Source: an uncultured Clostridia bacterium (GTDB lineage: Bacteria > Bacillota > Clostridia > Christensenellales > CAG-917). Taken from it: a stretch of DNA of 64,000 nt. The notes below the pieces were generated by a model. That model did not search any database. It worked only from the letters and a program-made list of their open reading frames with translations, and was not told the DNA's origin. Made by a program: the position numbers and the translations under genes. Each line of letters opens with the position of its first letter. Position 1 is the first letter of the stretch. Of the stretch, positions 8,045-16,842 are shown piece by piece. Location: NCBI GenBank assembly GCA_944332995.1, contig CALVKR010000005.1, positions 1 through 64,000 on the forward strand, written 5' to 3'.

Positions 8045-9268
8045 ATGAAAGTTTTGTTTTTGACTATAGGTCAGATAGGCAGTCTTAAAAATACCAGTGT
8101 GCATCTCGATATAATCAAGGCTTTAAAGGCGGCGGGACACTCTGTAAGCGTGTTGTGCACCTTAGAGAAACGTTTGGGACTGGATACTAAATTGACAGAG
8201 GAAGAGAAAGTCAAGATTCTTCGACTGAGGATAGGCAACATTACACGCTGTTCTATAATAGAGAAGGGTATAAGCACTATACGTATAGAAGGGCAGTTTA
8301 AAAGGGCGTTGAAGAAGTATTTTAAAAAGGACGACTTCGATTTGATTATCTACAATACTCCTCCCATCACTTTTGCGTCCGCTATTAAATATGCTAAGAA
8401 GAAATACGGTTGCAAATCCTATCTTATGTTAAAGGATATATTCCCTCAGAATGCCGTTGATTTAAACGTTTTGTCCAAGACGGGGCTTAAAGGATTATTG
8501 TATAAATATTTCAGGGAAAAAGAAAAGCAGCTCTATAAAGTATCCGACAGAATTGGTTGTATGAGTGAGGCCAATAAAAAATATCTCTTGAAAAACAACA
8601 AGTATATTTCTGAAAGTATCGTTGAAATTTTCCCGAATTCCGTTTATTCGTGCGAGGATAAAAAAACGGTCGGCGACAGGAGCGATGCCACGGAAATTTT
8701 AAAGAAGATGGGTATTGATTCTGAAAAGGTTACCTTTATTTACGGCGGAAATCTCGGGAAACCGCAAGGGCTTGATTTTTTGGCGAATGGTGTTATTGAG
8801 GCGGCAAAAATTTGGGATTTTAATTTTGTCATCATTGGAGACGGAACGGAAAAAAAGAGGATATTCGAAAAACTGAAAGGACAAAAAAACGTTTTTGCAA
8901 TGGAAGCGCTTCCGTCTGATGAATACGATTTGCTTTGTTCTGCCTGCGATGTGGGAGTAATAGCTTTAGACTATAGATTTACCATTCCCAATTATCCGTC
9001 CAGAATATTGTCCTATATGAAAAATGCCAAACCTATTTTTGCCGTTACGGACAAATGCACCGACCTTAAAGAGCTTGTCGAAAGCGAGGCGAAGTGCGGG
9101 AAATGGTGTTACAGCGACGATTGTGCGGCGTTTGTCGATACGCTCGGTTGGTTTGTATCAAATCGGGATAAATTAGACGAAATGGGGAAAAACGGAAAAC
9201 AATATTTAAAGGAACATTTTACTACGGATATAAACGTAGAATTGCTTGAAAAATTTGTTAATAACTAA
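8045..9268 (+). CDS. Glycosyltransferase family 4 (WbuB-like)
   Basis: A GT-B fold retaining glycosyltransferase acting at the cytoplasmic face on the lipid-linked repeat unit. The N-terminal acceptor domain (residues 1-190) includes SVLCTLEKRLG and a membrane-associating basic stretch. The donor domain has FIYGGNLGKPQGLDFL, NFVIIGDGTEKKR and LPSDEYDLLCSACDVGVIAL, then PNYPSRILSYMKNAKPIFA, the region that holds the E-x7-E-like element, although its first Glu is not clear. The 407-residue length is usual for WbuB. It precedes the FucNAc pathway genes, consistent with WbuB-like enzymes often adding FucNAc (family knowledge; specificity unproven). Confidence 0.88.
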   Translation: MKVLFLTIGQIGSLKNTSVHLDIIKALKAAGHSVSVLCTLEKRLGLDTKLTEEEKVKILRLRIGNITRCSIIEKGISTIRIEGQFKRALKKYFKKDDFDLIIYNTPPITFASAIKYAKKKYGCKSYLMLKDIFPQNAVDLNVLSKTGLKGLLYKYFREKEKQLYKVSDRIGCMSEANKKYLLKNNKYISESIVEIFPNSVYSCEDKKTVGDRSDATEILKKMGIDSEKVTFIYGGNLGKPQGLDFLANGVIEAAKIWDFNFVIIGDGTEKKRIFEKLKGQKNVFAMEALPSDEYDLLCSACDVGVIALDYRFTIPNYPSRILSYMKNAKPIFAVTDKCTDLKELVESEAKCGKWCYSDDCAAFVDTLGWFVSNRDKLDEMGKNGKQYLKEHFTTDINVELLEKFVNN

Positions 9269-9279
9269 GGAGTGGAGAT

Positions 9280-10329
9280 ATGGAAGAAAATAAAGGCTTG
9301 TTTGACGGAAAAACATTGTTAATAACAGGCGGAACGGGTAGTTTCGGAAACGCCGTTCTGAAAAGATTTCTGAATACCAAAATTAAGGAAATAAGAATAT
9401 TCAGCCGTGACGAGAAAAAACAGGATGATATGCGCCACGAATATAATAACGATAAAATCAAGTATTATATCGGAAACGTGAGGGATATTCAGAGTTTAAA
9501 GGACGCCATGCACGGAGTGGATTTTATTTTTCATGCTGCCGCCTTAAAACAGGTGCCAAGTTGTGAATTTTTTCCTCTTGAAGCTGTAAGGACGAATTGT
9601 ATAGGAACGGATAACGTGCTGACCGCGGCAATAGAAGCCAAGGTAAAAAAGGTGATATGTCTTTCCACCGATAAGGCGGCATATCCCGTAAACGCTATGG
9701 GAACGTCCAAGGCTATGATGGAAAAGATATTCGTCGCTAAGTCGAGGACGGTAAACGAAAGCGATACGATGATTTGCGGAACGAGATACGGCAACGTCAT
9801 GTGCTCGAGAGGTTCGGTCATTCCTCTGTTTATTCAGCAGATAAAAGAGGGAAAACCTCTTACCGTTACCGAGCCGAATATGACGAGGTTTATCATGAGC
9901 CTTGAAGAGGCGGTCGAACTTGTTTTGTTCGCTTTTGAAAACGGACACAGCGGCGATATTTTTGTTCAGAAAGCACCTGCTTGCACCATAGAAAATCTCG
10001 CTAATGCGGTGAAAGGTCTTTTTAAAGCCGATAATGAAATAAAGCGTATAGGCATTAGACACGGCGAAAAAATGTATGAAACTCTTTTGACTAAAGAAGA
10101 AGCGGTAAAGGCGCAGGATATGGGTGGTTTTTACAGAGTGCCTGCCGATAACAGAGATTTGAATTATGATAATTTCTTCACCAACGGCAATGTGATGACG
10201 AGACTTACAAACGAATACAACTCCGATAACACGACGCAGCTTGACGTCGAACAGATTAAACAAAAACTTTTGACGCTCGAGTACATCAAAGGAGAGCTTG
10301 CCGAATGGGAAAAAAGGAATAAACAATGA
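9280..10329 (+). CDS. capE: UDP-GlcNAc 4,6-dehydratase/5-epimerase CapE-like
   Basis: First enzyme of UDP-N-acetyl-L-fucosamine synthesis: it dehydrates and epimerises UDP-GlcNAc to a 4-keto-6-deoxy-L-arabino sugar. The extended-SDR Rossmann motif TGGTGSFGNAVL begins at about residue 16. HAAALKQVPSCEFFPLEA is the characteristic CapE/FlaA1 segment, and STDKAAYPVNAMGTSK shows Met where classical SDRs have the catalytic Tyr (MxxxK), known for this dehydratase group. The 349-residue length is right, and there are no membrane helices, unlike the long PglF type. It overlaps capF by ATGA. GGAG lies upstream of the ATG. Confidence 0.92.
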   Translation: MEENKGLFDGKTLLITGGTGSFGNAVLKRFLNTKIKEIRIFSRDEKKQDDMRHEYNNDKIKYYIGNVRDIQSLKDAMHGVDFIFHAAALKQVPSCEFFPLEAVRTNCIGTDNVLTAAIEAKVKKVICLSTDKAAYPVNAMGTSKAMMEKIFVAKSRTVNESDTMICGTRYGNVMCSRGSVIPLFIQQIKEGKPLTVTEPNMTRFIMSLEEAVELVLFAFENGHSGDIFVQKAPACTIENLANAVKGLFKADNEIKRIGIRHGEKMYETLLTKEEAVKAQDMGGFYRVPADNRDLNYDNFFTNGNVMTRLTNEYNSDNTTQLDVEQIKQKLLTLEYIKGELAEWEKRNKQ

Positions 10330-11435
10330 GAGTGCTTGTAACAGGCTCTAAAGGCTTTATAGGGAAAAATCTCGTTTCAGAACTGAAGAACAGAAACGGA
10401 TATGAAATTTTCGAATGTGATGTAGATACTTCTGACGTACAGCTTAAAGCGTTTGCCAAAGAGTGCGATTTCGTCTTTCATCTCGCAGGAATAAACCGTC
10501 CTGAGAAAGTGGAAGAGTTTATGGAGGGGAATTACGGTTTTACCACCAAACTGCTCGGATATCTTATCGAAAGCGGAAACAAAGCTCCCGTGCTTGTAAG
10601 CTCGTCTATCCAGGCGGTGCTTGACAATGATTATGGGAAAAGTAAAAAGGCGTGCGAAGACTATCTTATTGCATACGGAAAAGAGCAAGGCGTAAACACC
10701 TATGTCTTCAGGCTTCCCAACGTATACGGAAAATGGTGCCGTCCCAACTATAACAGTGCTATTGCAACTTTTTGCAATAATATAACGAGGGGGTTGGAAA
10801 TAAAGGTTAACAACCGGGATACTCTTATGACTCTCGTATATATCGACGACGTGGTAAATGCATTTATCAATGCTTCAAACGGAATATGTTTTACGGACAA
10901 CGGATATTGCAAGGTGCCCGTCGAGGATAAAATCACTTTGGGAGAGATAGTCGATTTGTTATATTCATTTAAAGAGTCGAGACAAACTCTCTCTCTTCCC
11001 GATATGAACAGGGGAGTCGTAAAGAAGTTATACAGCACCTATCTTAGCTATTTACCTGAGGACGATTTTTCATACGAGCTTAGAATGAACGTTGACCAAA
11101 GAGGTTCGTTTACGGAATTTCTCAGGACGGACGGGCAGGGTCAGGTTTCGGTAAACATCTCGAAACCCGGCATAGTCAAAGGGAATCATTGGCACCACAC
11201 GAAGAATGAAAAATTTTTGGTTGTCAAAGGCGAGGGAATAATCCGTTTCAGAAAAGTGGGCGACGATAAGGTGATAGAATACAAAGTGAGCGGCTCTAAA
11301 CTCGAGGTGGTGGATATTCCGTGCGGTTATACCCATAATATCGAGAATGTGGGTGACGACGATATGGTTACCGTTATGTGGGCAAACGAACCGTTCAATA
11401 AAGATTGCCCCGATACTTTTTACGAAGAGGTATAA
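10326..11435 (+). CDS. capF: CapF-like bifunctional reductase/epimerase with cupin domain
   Basis: Second enzyme of UDP-L-FucNAc synthesis, combining C3 epimerisation and NADPH reduction. The N-terminal SDR domain (residues 1-250) starts VLVTGSKGFIGKNLV and has DNDYGKSK, i.e. the YxxxK pair. The C-terminal cupin (about 255-369) has RGSFTEF, GNHWHHTKNEKFLVVKGEG and PCGYTHNIENVG, whose His/Glu residues form the metal site. This two-domain arrangement and the length of 369 residues are diagnostic for CapF/WbjC. Translational coupling to capE on one side and capG on the other supports the assignment. Confidence 0.94.
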   Translation: MRVLVTGSKGFIGKNLVSELKNRNGYEIFECDVDTSDVQLKAFAKECDFVFHLAGINRPEKVEEFMEGNYGFTTKLLGYLIESGNKAPVLVSSSIQAVLDNDYGKSKKACEDYLIAYGKEQGVNTYVFRLPNVYGKWCRPNYNSAIATFCNNITRGLEIKVNNRDTLMTLVYIDDVVNAFINASNGICFTDNGYCKVPVEDKITLGEIVDLLYSFKESRQTLSLPDMNRGVVKKLYSTYLSYLPEDDFSYELRMNVDQRGSFTEFLRTDGQGQVSVNISKPGIVKGNHWHHTKNEKFLVVKGEGIIRFRKVGDDKVIEYKVSGSKLEVVDIPCGYTHNIENVGDDDMVTVMWANEPFNKDCPDTFYEEV

Positions 11436-11436
11436 T

Positions 11437-12561
11437 ATGGAAAAAATGAAAGTTATGACCATTTTGGGAACCCGTCCCGAAATTATAAGATTGTGCGAAT
11501 GCATAAAAGCATGCGATAAATATTTTAATCATATTCTCGTGCATACGGGACAGAATTGGGACTACACTCTAAACGAAGTGTTTTTTAAGGACCTCGGTTT
11601 AAGGCAGCCGGATTATTTTTTAGACAGCGTAGGCAAAAATCTCGGCGAGACAATGGGTAATATTATTGCAAAATCATATGAGGTCATCGAAAAGGAAAAG
11701 CCGGACGCAGTGCTCATATTAGGAGATACGAACAGTGCTCTTTCCGCCATAAGTGCAAAGAGGTTGAAAGTGCCTATTTTCCATATGGAAGCCGGTAATC
11801 GTTGTTGGGACTGGAATGTGTCCGAGATGATTAACCGCAGAATAGTAGATGTCATTTCCGATATCAATATGCCGTATACCGAGCATAGCAGAAGATATTT
11901 GCTGTCTGAAGGAGCGGACGGGAAAACTATATTCGTAACGGGTTCGCCAATGAGAGAAGTGCTCGGCGTTTACGAAAAACAGATTGAAAACAGCAAAGTC
12001 CTTGAGGAGTTAAAGCTTAATCCGAGAGAATATATACTTCTTTCTTCCCACCGTGAGGAGAATATAGATAACGAAGAGCATTTTATGAGTCTTATGACGG
12101 CAATCAACAATATCGCCGAAAAATATCAGATGCCCGTCATTTACTCCACGCATCCGAGAAGCGCTAAATTCATTGAAAAGCGACAGTTCAAATTTCATCC
12201 GCTCGTAAAGAGTTTGAAACCTTTCGGATTTTTCGATTATAACAAGCTTCAGAAAAATGCTTACTGCGTATTATCCGACAGCGGAACTTTAAGCGAGGAG
12301 AGCGCTATGCTTGATTTTCCTGCGGTTCTCATAAGGACGAGCACCGAACGTCCGGAGGTTTTGGATAAAGGCAGCGTGGTTATAGGCGGTATTACCACAA
12401 AGGATATTTGTCAGGCGATGGATATGGCTGTGGAGATGTTTGAAAATCACGAGCCTTACGTTATGGCAGAAGATTATGCGGATACTAACGTTTCCGTAAA
12501 AGTAGTAAAACTAATTCAGTCGTATGCCAAGATAGTAAATATTACGACATGGAGAAAATAA
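11437..12561 (+). CDS. capG: UDP-N-acetylglucosamine 2-epimerase family, CapG-like
   Basis: Third enzyme of the pathway, inverting C2 to give UDP-L-FucNAc. The non-hydrolysing 2-epimerase signatures are present: TILGTRPEIIRL at the start, HTGQNWD, LILGDTNSALSA, HMEAGNRC, and the C-terminal SDSGTLSEESA. ATG 11437 is preferred because family members begin with MKVMTILGTRPE-like sequence and it sits 2 bases after the capF stop; an earlier in-frame start would lie deep inside capF. Alone it could be taken for MnaA, but its position after capE-capF makes CapG/WbjD much more likely. Length 374 is normal. Confidence 0.93.
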   Translation: MEKMKVMTILGTRPEIIRLCECIKACDKYFNHILVHTGQNWDYTLNEVFFKDLGLRQPDYFLDSVGKNLGETMGNIIAKSYEVIEKEKPDAVLILGDTNSALSAISAKRLKVPIFHMEAGNRCWDWNVSEMINRRIVDVISDINMPYTEHSRRYLLSEGADGKTIFVTGSPMREVLGVYEKQIENSKVLEELKLNPREYILLSSHREENIDNEEHFMSLMTAINNIAEKYQMPVIYSTHPRSAKFIEKRQFKFHPLVKSLKPFGFFDYNKLQKNAYCVLSDSGTLSEESAMLDFPAVLIRTSTERPEVLDKGSVVIGGITTKDICQAMDMAVEMFENHEPYVMAEDYADTNVSVKVVKLIQSYAKIVNITTWRK

Positions 12562-12577
12562 ATTCTGAGAGGTATAT

Positions 12578-13405
12578 ATGGCAGAGGTCAATATTGACAA
12601 TGAAACCTTAAGAAAGCTTCAACTCACACAAAAAACAATTCTTGATGAGGTTGTGCGAGTTTGCGAAGAGAACGATATTACCTATTATCTGGCCTACGGC
12701 ACGCTTTTGGGAGCGGTAAGACACAAAGGATTTATTCCGTGGGACGGAGATTTGGATATATGGATAAAAAGGGACGAATATGAAAAGTTTGTCAGAATAG
12801 CCCCTGAAAAGCTATTAGACGGATTTTGTTTCATAAATTGGGACAACCAAAAAGAATACGGTTTGTGCTTTGGAAAGGTCATGAAAAAGGGGACCATTTA
12901 TACCGAGCAAAATGCTCCCGAAAACAACGGCTGGGGAATTTTTATCGATATCTTTCCGCTTGACGGCATAGGTGAAAAAGCCTTTAATAACAAGGCATTA
13001 ACCAACAGATATTTTTTATTAAAGAGAATGCTTTTGGCAAAATGCGGTTATAGAGTGGCAAAAACGTTTAAGGCGAAATTGGTCATGGGCGTTGTTAAAA
13101 TGCAATCTATGCTTTATACAAAGGCTTCTCTCATAAAGAAAATCAAAAAAGAAGAGGAAAGGTTATCATTGACGGGAAGCGAATATTTGACCACAATCTG
13201 CGGCAGTGCGATAGGCAGGACTTTCACAAAAAAAATGAAATCAGAATGGTTTGATTCCGTCGTTAAATTAGAATTTGAAGGTTCGATGTATTCTTGTCCG
13301 AAAAATTATAAGGAAGTTTTGACAGAGGAATACGGAGACTATATGCAGCTCCCGCCGGAGGAAAAACGTCACGACCACCACGGAATCACGCAACTCAAAT
13401 TTTAG
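12578..13405 (+). CDS. LicD family phosphotransferase (second copy)
   Basis: Same family as the protein encoded at 7159. Residues 36-60 read YYLAYGTLLGAVRH then GFIPWDGDLD. The middle acid of the usual DDDxD is replaced by Gly (G57), although D56, D58 and D60 are retained, so a DxDxD metal site could still form. The C-terminal end (YGDYMQLPPEEKRHDHHG) matches the first copy's YGDYMKLPPPEKRVFHHN, indicating an old duplication. RBS GAGAGG lies 8 bases before the ATG. Two copies suggest two acceptor positions or two donors (inference). Confidence 0.9.
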   Translation: MAEVNIDNETLRKLQLTQKTILDEVVRVCEENDITYYLAYGTLLGAVRHKGFIPWDGDLDIWIKRDEYEKFVRIAPEKLLDGFCFINWDNQKEYGLCFGKVMKKGTIYTEQNAPENNGWGIFIDIFPLDGIGEKAFNNKALTNRYFLLKRMLLAKCGYRVAKTFKAKLVMGVVKMQSMLYTKASLIKKIKKEEERLSLTGSEYLTTICGSAIGRTFTKKMKSEWFDSVVKLEFEGSMYSCPKNYKEVLTEEYGDYMQLPPEEKRHDHHGITQLKF

Positions 13406-13419
13406 TTTCAGGAGATAAA

Positions 13420-14370
13420 ATGATAAGTGTTATTGTGCCTGTCTATAATGCCCGGAAGACTCTCGATGAATGTGTCAATTCCATATTAAAACAAACTTAC
13501 AGGGATTTTCAAATAATTCTTGTCAATGACGGCTCGACAGACGATTCGTTAAAAAAGTGTAACGAGTGGGCAAAATCGGACAGCAGAATCTTTGTGATAG
13601 ATAAACAGAACGGGGGAGTAAGTTCCGCCCGAAACGCAGGAATTAAAGCGGCGGGCGGCGATATGATTTGTTTCGTCGATTCAGACGATATTGTTTTGCC
13701 GTCTTTTTTAGAAAAGCTTCATGCGCTTATAGAACAGAATGACGCCGATATGTCAATTTGTAAAATGGCTAAGCAGGCGGACGCTCAGGTTATAAACGGA
13801 AAAACAACTGTTTACTCATCGGCAGAATTGTTAAAAGCATTGCTTTACGGTAAAGTCACGATTGGCGTTTGCGGTATTATGGTAAAAAGTTCCGTTATAA
13901 AGGAAAACGGCCTGTTTTTCGCTGAGGGTTACCGCTACAGTGAAGACCTCCATATGTTATGGCGTTTGGCGCATTATTGCAAAAAGGTTGCTTATACGCC
14001 GGAAAAGCATTATGTATATCTTGATGTTGCGGGTTCCGCAATGTCGCAGTTCGGGAAAGACAGGACGGATAGTCTTGTACTGTTTGACGACTTATATGAG
14101 TTTTTTCTTGCCAACAGGCCTCATTTTGCAAAAAAATTTAAGAAATACGGTATATCGAAAAATAGGTGGTCACTTTTCTGGCAGGCGTCAATAAAATTAG
14201 CTAAAGCAGAATATATCTCTCTGTGCAAGGGACAACATTACCGTAGACACTTTTGCAATCTTTTGACTTACCCGTCGTTAAAAGTTTCGTTAAGTTCTTT
14301 GGTCGGATTGTTTTCTTTGTCGGGATTCAGACTTTTGGCTTTAAAATTTGCGAAAAGATACGTTCATTAA
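13420..14370 (+). CDS. Glycosyltransferase family 2
   Basis: A GT-A fold inverting glycosyltransferase, 316 residues. The N-terminal domain shows ISVIVPVYNARKTLDEC, LVNDGSTDDS, NGGVSSARNAGI and the DxD-type metal motif in FVDSDDIV. The helical C-terminal region (about 215-316) ends in a hydrophobic stretch (SLKVSLSSLVGLFSLSG) that probably associates with the membrane. Sugar specificity cannot be read from sequence. It lies between the second licD and another glycosyltransferase, with GGAG 8 bases before the ATG. Confidence 0.92.
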   Translation: MISVIVPVYNARKTLDECVNSILKQTYRDFQIILVNDGSTDDSLKKCNEWAKSDSRIFVIDKQNGGVSSARNAGIKAAGGDMICFVDSDDIVLPSFLEKLHALIEQNDADMSICKMAKQADAQVINGKTTVYSSAELLKALLYGKVTIGVCGIMVKSSVIKENGLFFAEGYRYSEDLHMLWRLAHYCKKVAYTPEKHYVYLDVAGSAMSQFGKDRTDSLVLFDDLYEFFLANRPHFAKKFKKYGISKNRWSLFWQASIKLAKAEYISLCKGQHYRRHFCNLLTYPSLKVSLSSLVGLFSLSGFRLLALKFAKRYVH

Positions 14371-14389
14371 TTTAATATACGGAGATTCA

Positions 14390-15646
14390 ATGGAAAACAA
14401 AAAAGAGATTGTTATTTTTGCGGGAGATTATTTTCCCTTTCCGTCGCCCAACGGAGTATGTCTGAAGAATATAACTGATGTCATTAAAGACGAGTTCAAA
14501 ATAACAATTATTGCTTACAATCAGGATAACGGTAAAAAAAACCGTTCAATAGACGGGGTGGACTATATATTCATAAGTTCTCCTTCTATGCGTCTTTATA
14601 ATGTTTGCAGATTCAAAAAAGGTTTCTTGTATAAAGCCATTTCGGCTTTTTTAAGATTGATAAGGGGATTAAAAACAGCTTTTTTTTGGTTAAGATTTGA
14701 TAGAAAATATTTTCTCAAATGTATAAGCGAAACAAAAAAGCTTTGTAAAACAAAAAAGATAGATGCAATTGTCGCCGCATGTTATCCTTTCAGCGCAATC
14801 TATGCCGCATATAAATGCAAAAAAAAGTTGGGTATAGATTATATTACCTATATTCTTGACGTTTACAGCGAGGCGAAAAACTTAAGAAAAGTCTGTCTGT
14901 TCAAGAAAGCATATAAAAAGAAAGACGCTAAAAAGGAAATGACCGTATTCGAAAACGCAAAAATGAATTTTTTGTCGGAGGGATTTTTAAAAGCTAAGGC
15001 GTTTGGGCAGATTAAAGAAAAAGGAATTCCTTATCAGATAATCGGATTTCCTCTTATCGGGGAGGAAAGGATTTTAGCGGAAAAAGAAAAAACAGATAAA
15101 GAGATAAGGCTTTTTTATGCGGGGACTTTCATAAAAGGGGTGAGGGAACCGAATGCGTTAATGAAGGTTTTCTCAATGAGCGAAACGGAAAAACTCAGAC
15201 TTACCATATGTGCAGTCGGTGACTGTAATGACGAACTGGAGAAATGGGCGAAACCGCTACACAACGTCGATTTTAAGGGTTCGGTAGGACGTGAAGAGGC
15301 AAATGCGCTTGCCGAACAGGCAAATTTCCTGATTAACGTAGCAAATCTTAACGAGCATCAGATTCCCAGCAAAATTTTTGAGTATTTTCAAACAGGGAAA
15401 CCGATAATCAATTTTTATAACGAAGAAAAACAAAACGAGATATTCGGCGGATACGGCGCTGTGTTTAATATTCCGCAGAAACAACCCGAAATGTATGCCA
15501 AAGCCCTTGTAGACTTTTGCGGAAAATACAAGGATAAAACAGTGCCGATTGAGACAGTAAAGAAAAATTATAGGCAATATACAATAAAACATATATCCGA
15601 TTTGTTTAAAAAAGAATTAAATGACTGTAACGGAGAAAAATCATGA
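14390..15646 (+). CDS. Glycosyltransferase, GT4-like
   Basis: A GT-B fold glycosyltransferase with a divergent N-terminal half rich in Lys and aromatics (residues 60-125 carry a basic, membrane-binding segment). The C-terminal half has LFYAGTFIKGVREPNALM, FKGSVGREEANALAEQANFLINV and the donor-site stretch HQIPSKIFEYFQTGKPIINF with E-x7-like spacing. I use ATG 14390 because GGAG sits 5 bases upstream; an earlier start inside the previous gene lacks one. It overlaps the next gene by ATGA. Specificity unknown. Confidence 0.82.
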   Translation: MENKKEIVIFAGDYFPFPSPNGVCLKNITDVIKDEFKITIIAYNQDNGKKNRSIDGVDYIFISSPSMRLYNVCRFKKGFLYKAISAFLRLIRGLKTAFFWLRFDRKYFLKCISETKKLCKTKKIDAIVAACYPFSAIYAAYKCKKKLGIDYITYILDVYSEAKNLRKVCLFKKAYKKKDAKKEMTVFENAKMNFLSEGFLKAKAFGQIKEKGIPYQIIGFPLIGEERILAEKEKTDKEIRLFYAGTFIKGVREPNALMKVFSMSETEKLRLTICAVGDCNDELEKWAKPLHNVDFKGSVGREEANALAEQANFLINVANLNEHQIPSKIFEYFQTGKPIINFYNEEKQNEIFGGYGAVFNIPQKQPEMYAKALVDFCGKYKDKTVPIETVKKNYRQYTIKHISDLFKKELNDCNGEKS

Positions 15647-16842
15647 AGATAGTGCAGATAAATGCGTGCGATAACGGAAGTACGGGTAAAATACTTTTGG
15701 ATATTTTTGACGGTATCGGCAAGGAAAATGAGAGAATCGCTTTTGTAAGCCGTAAGTGTTCTTCAAGAGACGAAGTGATAAAGATGCATTCAAGACTGCA
15801 ATACAGAATTCATAAATTTTTATCGTCTTATCTCGGGTTAGATGAGTTCGGCTCATATTTTTCCACCAAAAAGACGATAAATCAGCTTAAAAAAATTAAA
15901 CCGGATATTTTGCATTTGCATAACTTGCACGACCATACGATAAACTATGTCTTGTTGTTCAGATATATAAAAAAGTATAACGTAAAGACAATCTGGACTA
16001 TGCACGACTGTTGGGCGTTTACTGGGGGATGTTTTTATTTCGAATTGAACGGTTGCGAGAAGTGGAAAACGGGATGCAGCCATTGCAAATATTTAAAATC
16101 TACAGGTATGGTAGCGAATATAGACCGCACAAAAAGACAGTATTATTTAAAAAAGAAATCTTTTCTTAACGTGAAGAATATGCTCATAGTTACTCCTAGC
16201 GAATGGCTTAAAAATCACGTAAAAAACTCCTTTTTAAAGGAATACGAAGTCAAGGTTATTTTGAACGGTATAAATCTCGATAATTTTTCTAGAACGGACA
16301 GGCATACTTTTGATAATATTATTGACAGGCATAAAAAGGTTTTGCTGGGAGTCGCCGCACCTTTTAACGAAAGAAAAGGATTTAGTGATTTCATTAAATT
16401 AGCAGATATGTTACAGCCCGAATTTCAGCTTGTAATGGTCGGACTTAATGACGAACAGTTTGCTACTTTGCCGGGCAAGATTGTGGGCATAAAGAGAACG
16501 AACAACCAAAAAGAGCTTGCCGAGTTATATAGCATGGCATATGCCTTTTTAAATTTGACTTATGAAGATACTTCTTCTACCGTTAACGTGGAGGCGCTTG
16601 CATGTGGTACGCCGGTGATTTGTTATAAATCGGGCGGTGCTACGGAAATGCTGGACAGCGGGAATTCCGTTGTGGTCGAGCAGGGTAATTTGGAAGGCAT
16701 TTTAAAGGCTTTAGAAAAAGCTGAAATATTGAACGGGGCTCGTGACGATATTGAAAGACGTGCCAAAAAAGATTTTTCGTCGCAGAGAATGGCGGACGAA
16801 TACGCTATGATTTATAAGGAAATGAATTCGAGGGGCAATTGA
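15643..16842 (+). CDS. Glycosyltransferase family 4 (WcaC/EpsF-like)
   Basis: 399 residues, GT-B fold. The opening KIVQINACDNGSTGKIL and the central TIWTMHDCWAFTGGCFYFELNGCEKWKTGC (written here as two adjoining segments: TIWTMHDCWAFTGGC and FYFELNGCEKWKTGC) are typical of colanic-acid WcaC-like transferases, with several conserved Cys. The donor domain has LLGVAAPFNERKGFSDFIK and LTYEDTSSTVNVEALACG with the E-x7-E nucleotide-sugar motif. It is coupled by ATGA overlap to the preceding glycosyltransferase and by TTGA overlap to the polymerase. Confidence 0.9.
   Translation: MKIVQINACDNGSTGKILLDIFDGIGKENERIAFVSRKCSSRDEVIKMHSRLQYRIHKFLSSYLGLDEFGSYFSTKKTINQLKKIKPDILHLHNLHDHTINYVLLFRYIKKYNVKTIWTMHDCWAFTGGCFYFELNGCEKWKTGCSHCKYLKSTGMVANIDRTKRQYYLKKKSFLNVKNMLIVTPSEWLKNHVKNSFLKEYEVKVILNGINLDNFSRTDRHTFDNIIDRHKKVLLGVAAPFNERKGFSDFIKLADMLQPEFQLVMVGLNDEQFATLPGKIVGIKRTNNQKELAELYSMAYAFLNLTYEDTSSTVNVEALACGTPVICYKSGGATEMLDSGNSVVVEQGNLEGILKALEKAEILNGARDDIERRAKKDFSSQRMADEYAMIYKEMNSRGN

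Noticed and set aside
9544..10326. A 260-codon minus-strand frame antisense to capE
   Set aside because: It is the shadow of a clear coding gene, with no ribosome site and composition reflecting capE codon use.
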